This document shows, piece after piece, positions 5,316 to 6,042 of a stretch of DNA of 6,042 nt. This DNA is from CAWJHE01 sp964614855. GTDB lineage: Bacteria; Chloroflexota; Anaerolineae; Anaerolineales; UBA4823. The DNA lies in NCBI GenBank assembly GCA_964614855.1, contig CAZTMX010000179.1, positions 1 to 6,042 on the forward strand, read 5' to 3'. Both the position numbers and the translations under genes were made by a program. The notes under the pieces were generated by a model. It worked only from the letters and a program-made list of their open reading frames with translations, was not told where the DNA came from and made no database searches. Positions within the stretch are counted from its first letter, which is position 1; every line of letters begins with the position of its first letter.

Positions 5316-5917
5316 AGAAGATGAGTGTTTTGGACCGAGTATTGCTGCTGGTGACCGGATTGTTAGCCGCCTACCAGATCATATTCGGTGTCGAAAACCT
5401 GCACACCGTACAGATGGTCAGCTACACTGTGGGTTTTGGCGTTCTGCTGGTGGCGGGGTTATTATTAATTATCCTGGGTTTTGATGTGCTCGAGAGTCCT
5501 GGGGTGGCATTAACTGCCACTCTGATCCCTTTGAGCCTTTCCCTGGGTCTGGTGTGGCAGTATCTGCCAGCCTGGCGAATTGTATATCTGGTGTTTGCCC
5601 TCATAGGCTTTGCTGCCGTCGCATATACCCGGTTCACAGGGGCTGGAAAGCTGGCAACGATTGTGTTAGCCCTGGTTCACGGGGTTGCCGGTATGGTTAT
5701 TTTTTTGCTTCCGATCTATGCCAGCCTGGCTGGTTGGGCTGGGAAAGGTTTTATACTGGTAGGTGTAGGCGGAGCGTTGATCGGCGCCGGTGGATTGCTC
5801 CTATCTTTTCTTAAAACCGGTAAACCGATCCTATCTCGGGAGATGATTCTGAAAGTGCTCCCGGGTTTGCTGCTGTTAATGACGGCTGCCTTTGTGGTGG
5901 GCTTTGCGTTAGCGTAA
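5312..5917 (+). CDS. Unrecognised seven-helix membrane protein
   Basis: I do not recognise this 201-aa protein. It is almost entirely hydrophobic, with likely membrane helices near 7-26, 36-57, 63-84, 88-106, 114-137, 144-166 and 182-200. The only His residues are His31 (in the first loop) and His123 (inside helix five, within VHGVAG), so the paired-His heme sites of CtaA/Cox15 are not present. There is no Cys and no catalytic motif that I can name. The ATG overlaps the ctaB-like stop (ATGA), the first residues are basic (MKK), and the terminator follows 33 nt after the stop. The tight coupling suggests it acts with the prenyltransferase, for example as a partner, substrate handler or small transporter; that is inference from context only. 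Confidence 0.85.
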   Translation: MKKMSVLDRVLLLVTGLLAAYQIIFGVENLHTVQMVSYTVGFGVLLVAGLLLIILGFDVLESPGVALTATLIPLSLSLGLVWQYLPAWRIVYLVFALIGFAAVAYTRFTGAGKLATIVLALVHGVAGMVIFLLPIYASLAGWAGKGFILVGVGGALIGAGGLLLSFLKTGKPILSREMILKVLPGLLLLMTAAFVVGFALA

Positions 5918-5950
5918 TATATTTTTTTTCTAAAACATTAGCATCAAAAG

Positions 5951-5979
5951 CCGTCTAACTTGAAAGTTGGACGGTTTTT
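5951..5979 (+). terminator. Rho-independent terminator of the ctaB-like operon
   Basis: A 10-bp stem (CCGTCTAACT with AGTTGGACGG, one U-G wobble) closes a UGAA tetraloop and is followed by TTTTT. It lies 33 nt after the stop of the membrane protein gene. AAAAG before the stem gives only a weaker U-tract on the other strand, so leftward termination is possible but less efficient. Confidence 0.9.
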
Positions 5980-6042
5980 CATAATAAGTTAGATTGTCGG
6001 ACAGGCGTAGGGTAATCGTAGGGTTGGCGTCAAGAAGGATTC

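Noticed and set aside
5980..6042. Final 62 bases after the terminator
   Set aside because: No start codon with a supported frame, RNA fold or repeat could be defended.

Overview
The window looks like a piece of a bacterial draft or metagenome scaffold: it is cut inside feoB at the left edge and carries a run of exactly 100 N (1461-1560). Base composition is moderate. The protein styles (a FeoA/FeoB pair with a Fur regulator, two Crp/Fnr-type regulators, and a UbiA-type heme farnesyltransferase-like enzyme) would fit an anaerobic or facultative member of the Chloroflexota (Anaerolineae-like). That placement is an impression from sequence style, not a proven assignment.

Left half (1-2410, minus strand): a compact iron operon in the order fur - feoA - feoB. 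fur and feoA are 39 nt apart. feoA and feoB overlap by ATGA. feoB is broken by the N gap and runs off the window. The operon promoter lies in 2460-2522: a perfect TATAAT -10, a perfect 15-bp Fur box over the expected transcription start, and a perfect 14-bp Crp/Fnr-type palindrome immediately upstream of the -35.

Middle (2411-4412): two different Crp/Fnr-family regulator genes lie tail to tail, with 4 nt between their stop codons (2704-3393 plus; 3398-4072 minus). Each is read from an intergenic region containing TGAC-N4-GTCA palindromes.

Right half (4413-5979, plus strand): a ctaB-like UbiA prenyltransferase (probably heme o synthase or a close relative) overlaps by ATGA with a 201-aa seven-helix membrane protein I do not recognise. 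A strong rho-independent terminator follows at 5951-5979. Nothing recognisable is seen in 5980-6042.

Main observation: the motif TGAC-N4-GTCA occurs intact three times, all intergenic. In each case a good -10 (TATAAT, TAAAAT, TAAAAT) starts exactly 23 bp downstream, facing fur-feoAB, the second Crp/Fnr gene and the ctaB-like operon respectively. This places the dyad centre near -41.5, the classical class II activator position. The simplest reading is a local Crp/Fnr regulon that joins ferrous iron uptake (also under Fur) to a heme-modifying operon and to one of its own regulators. The signal sensed is not evident; neither regulator shows the four-cysteine pattern of Fe-S FNR.
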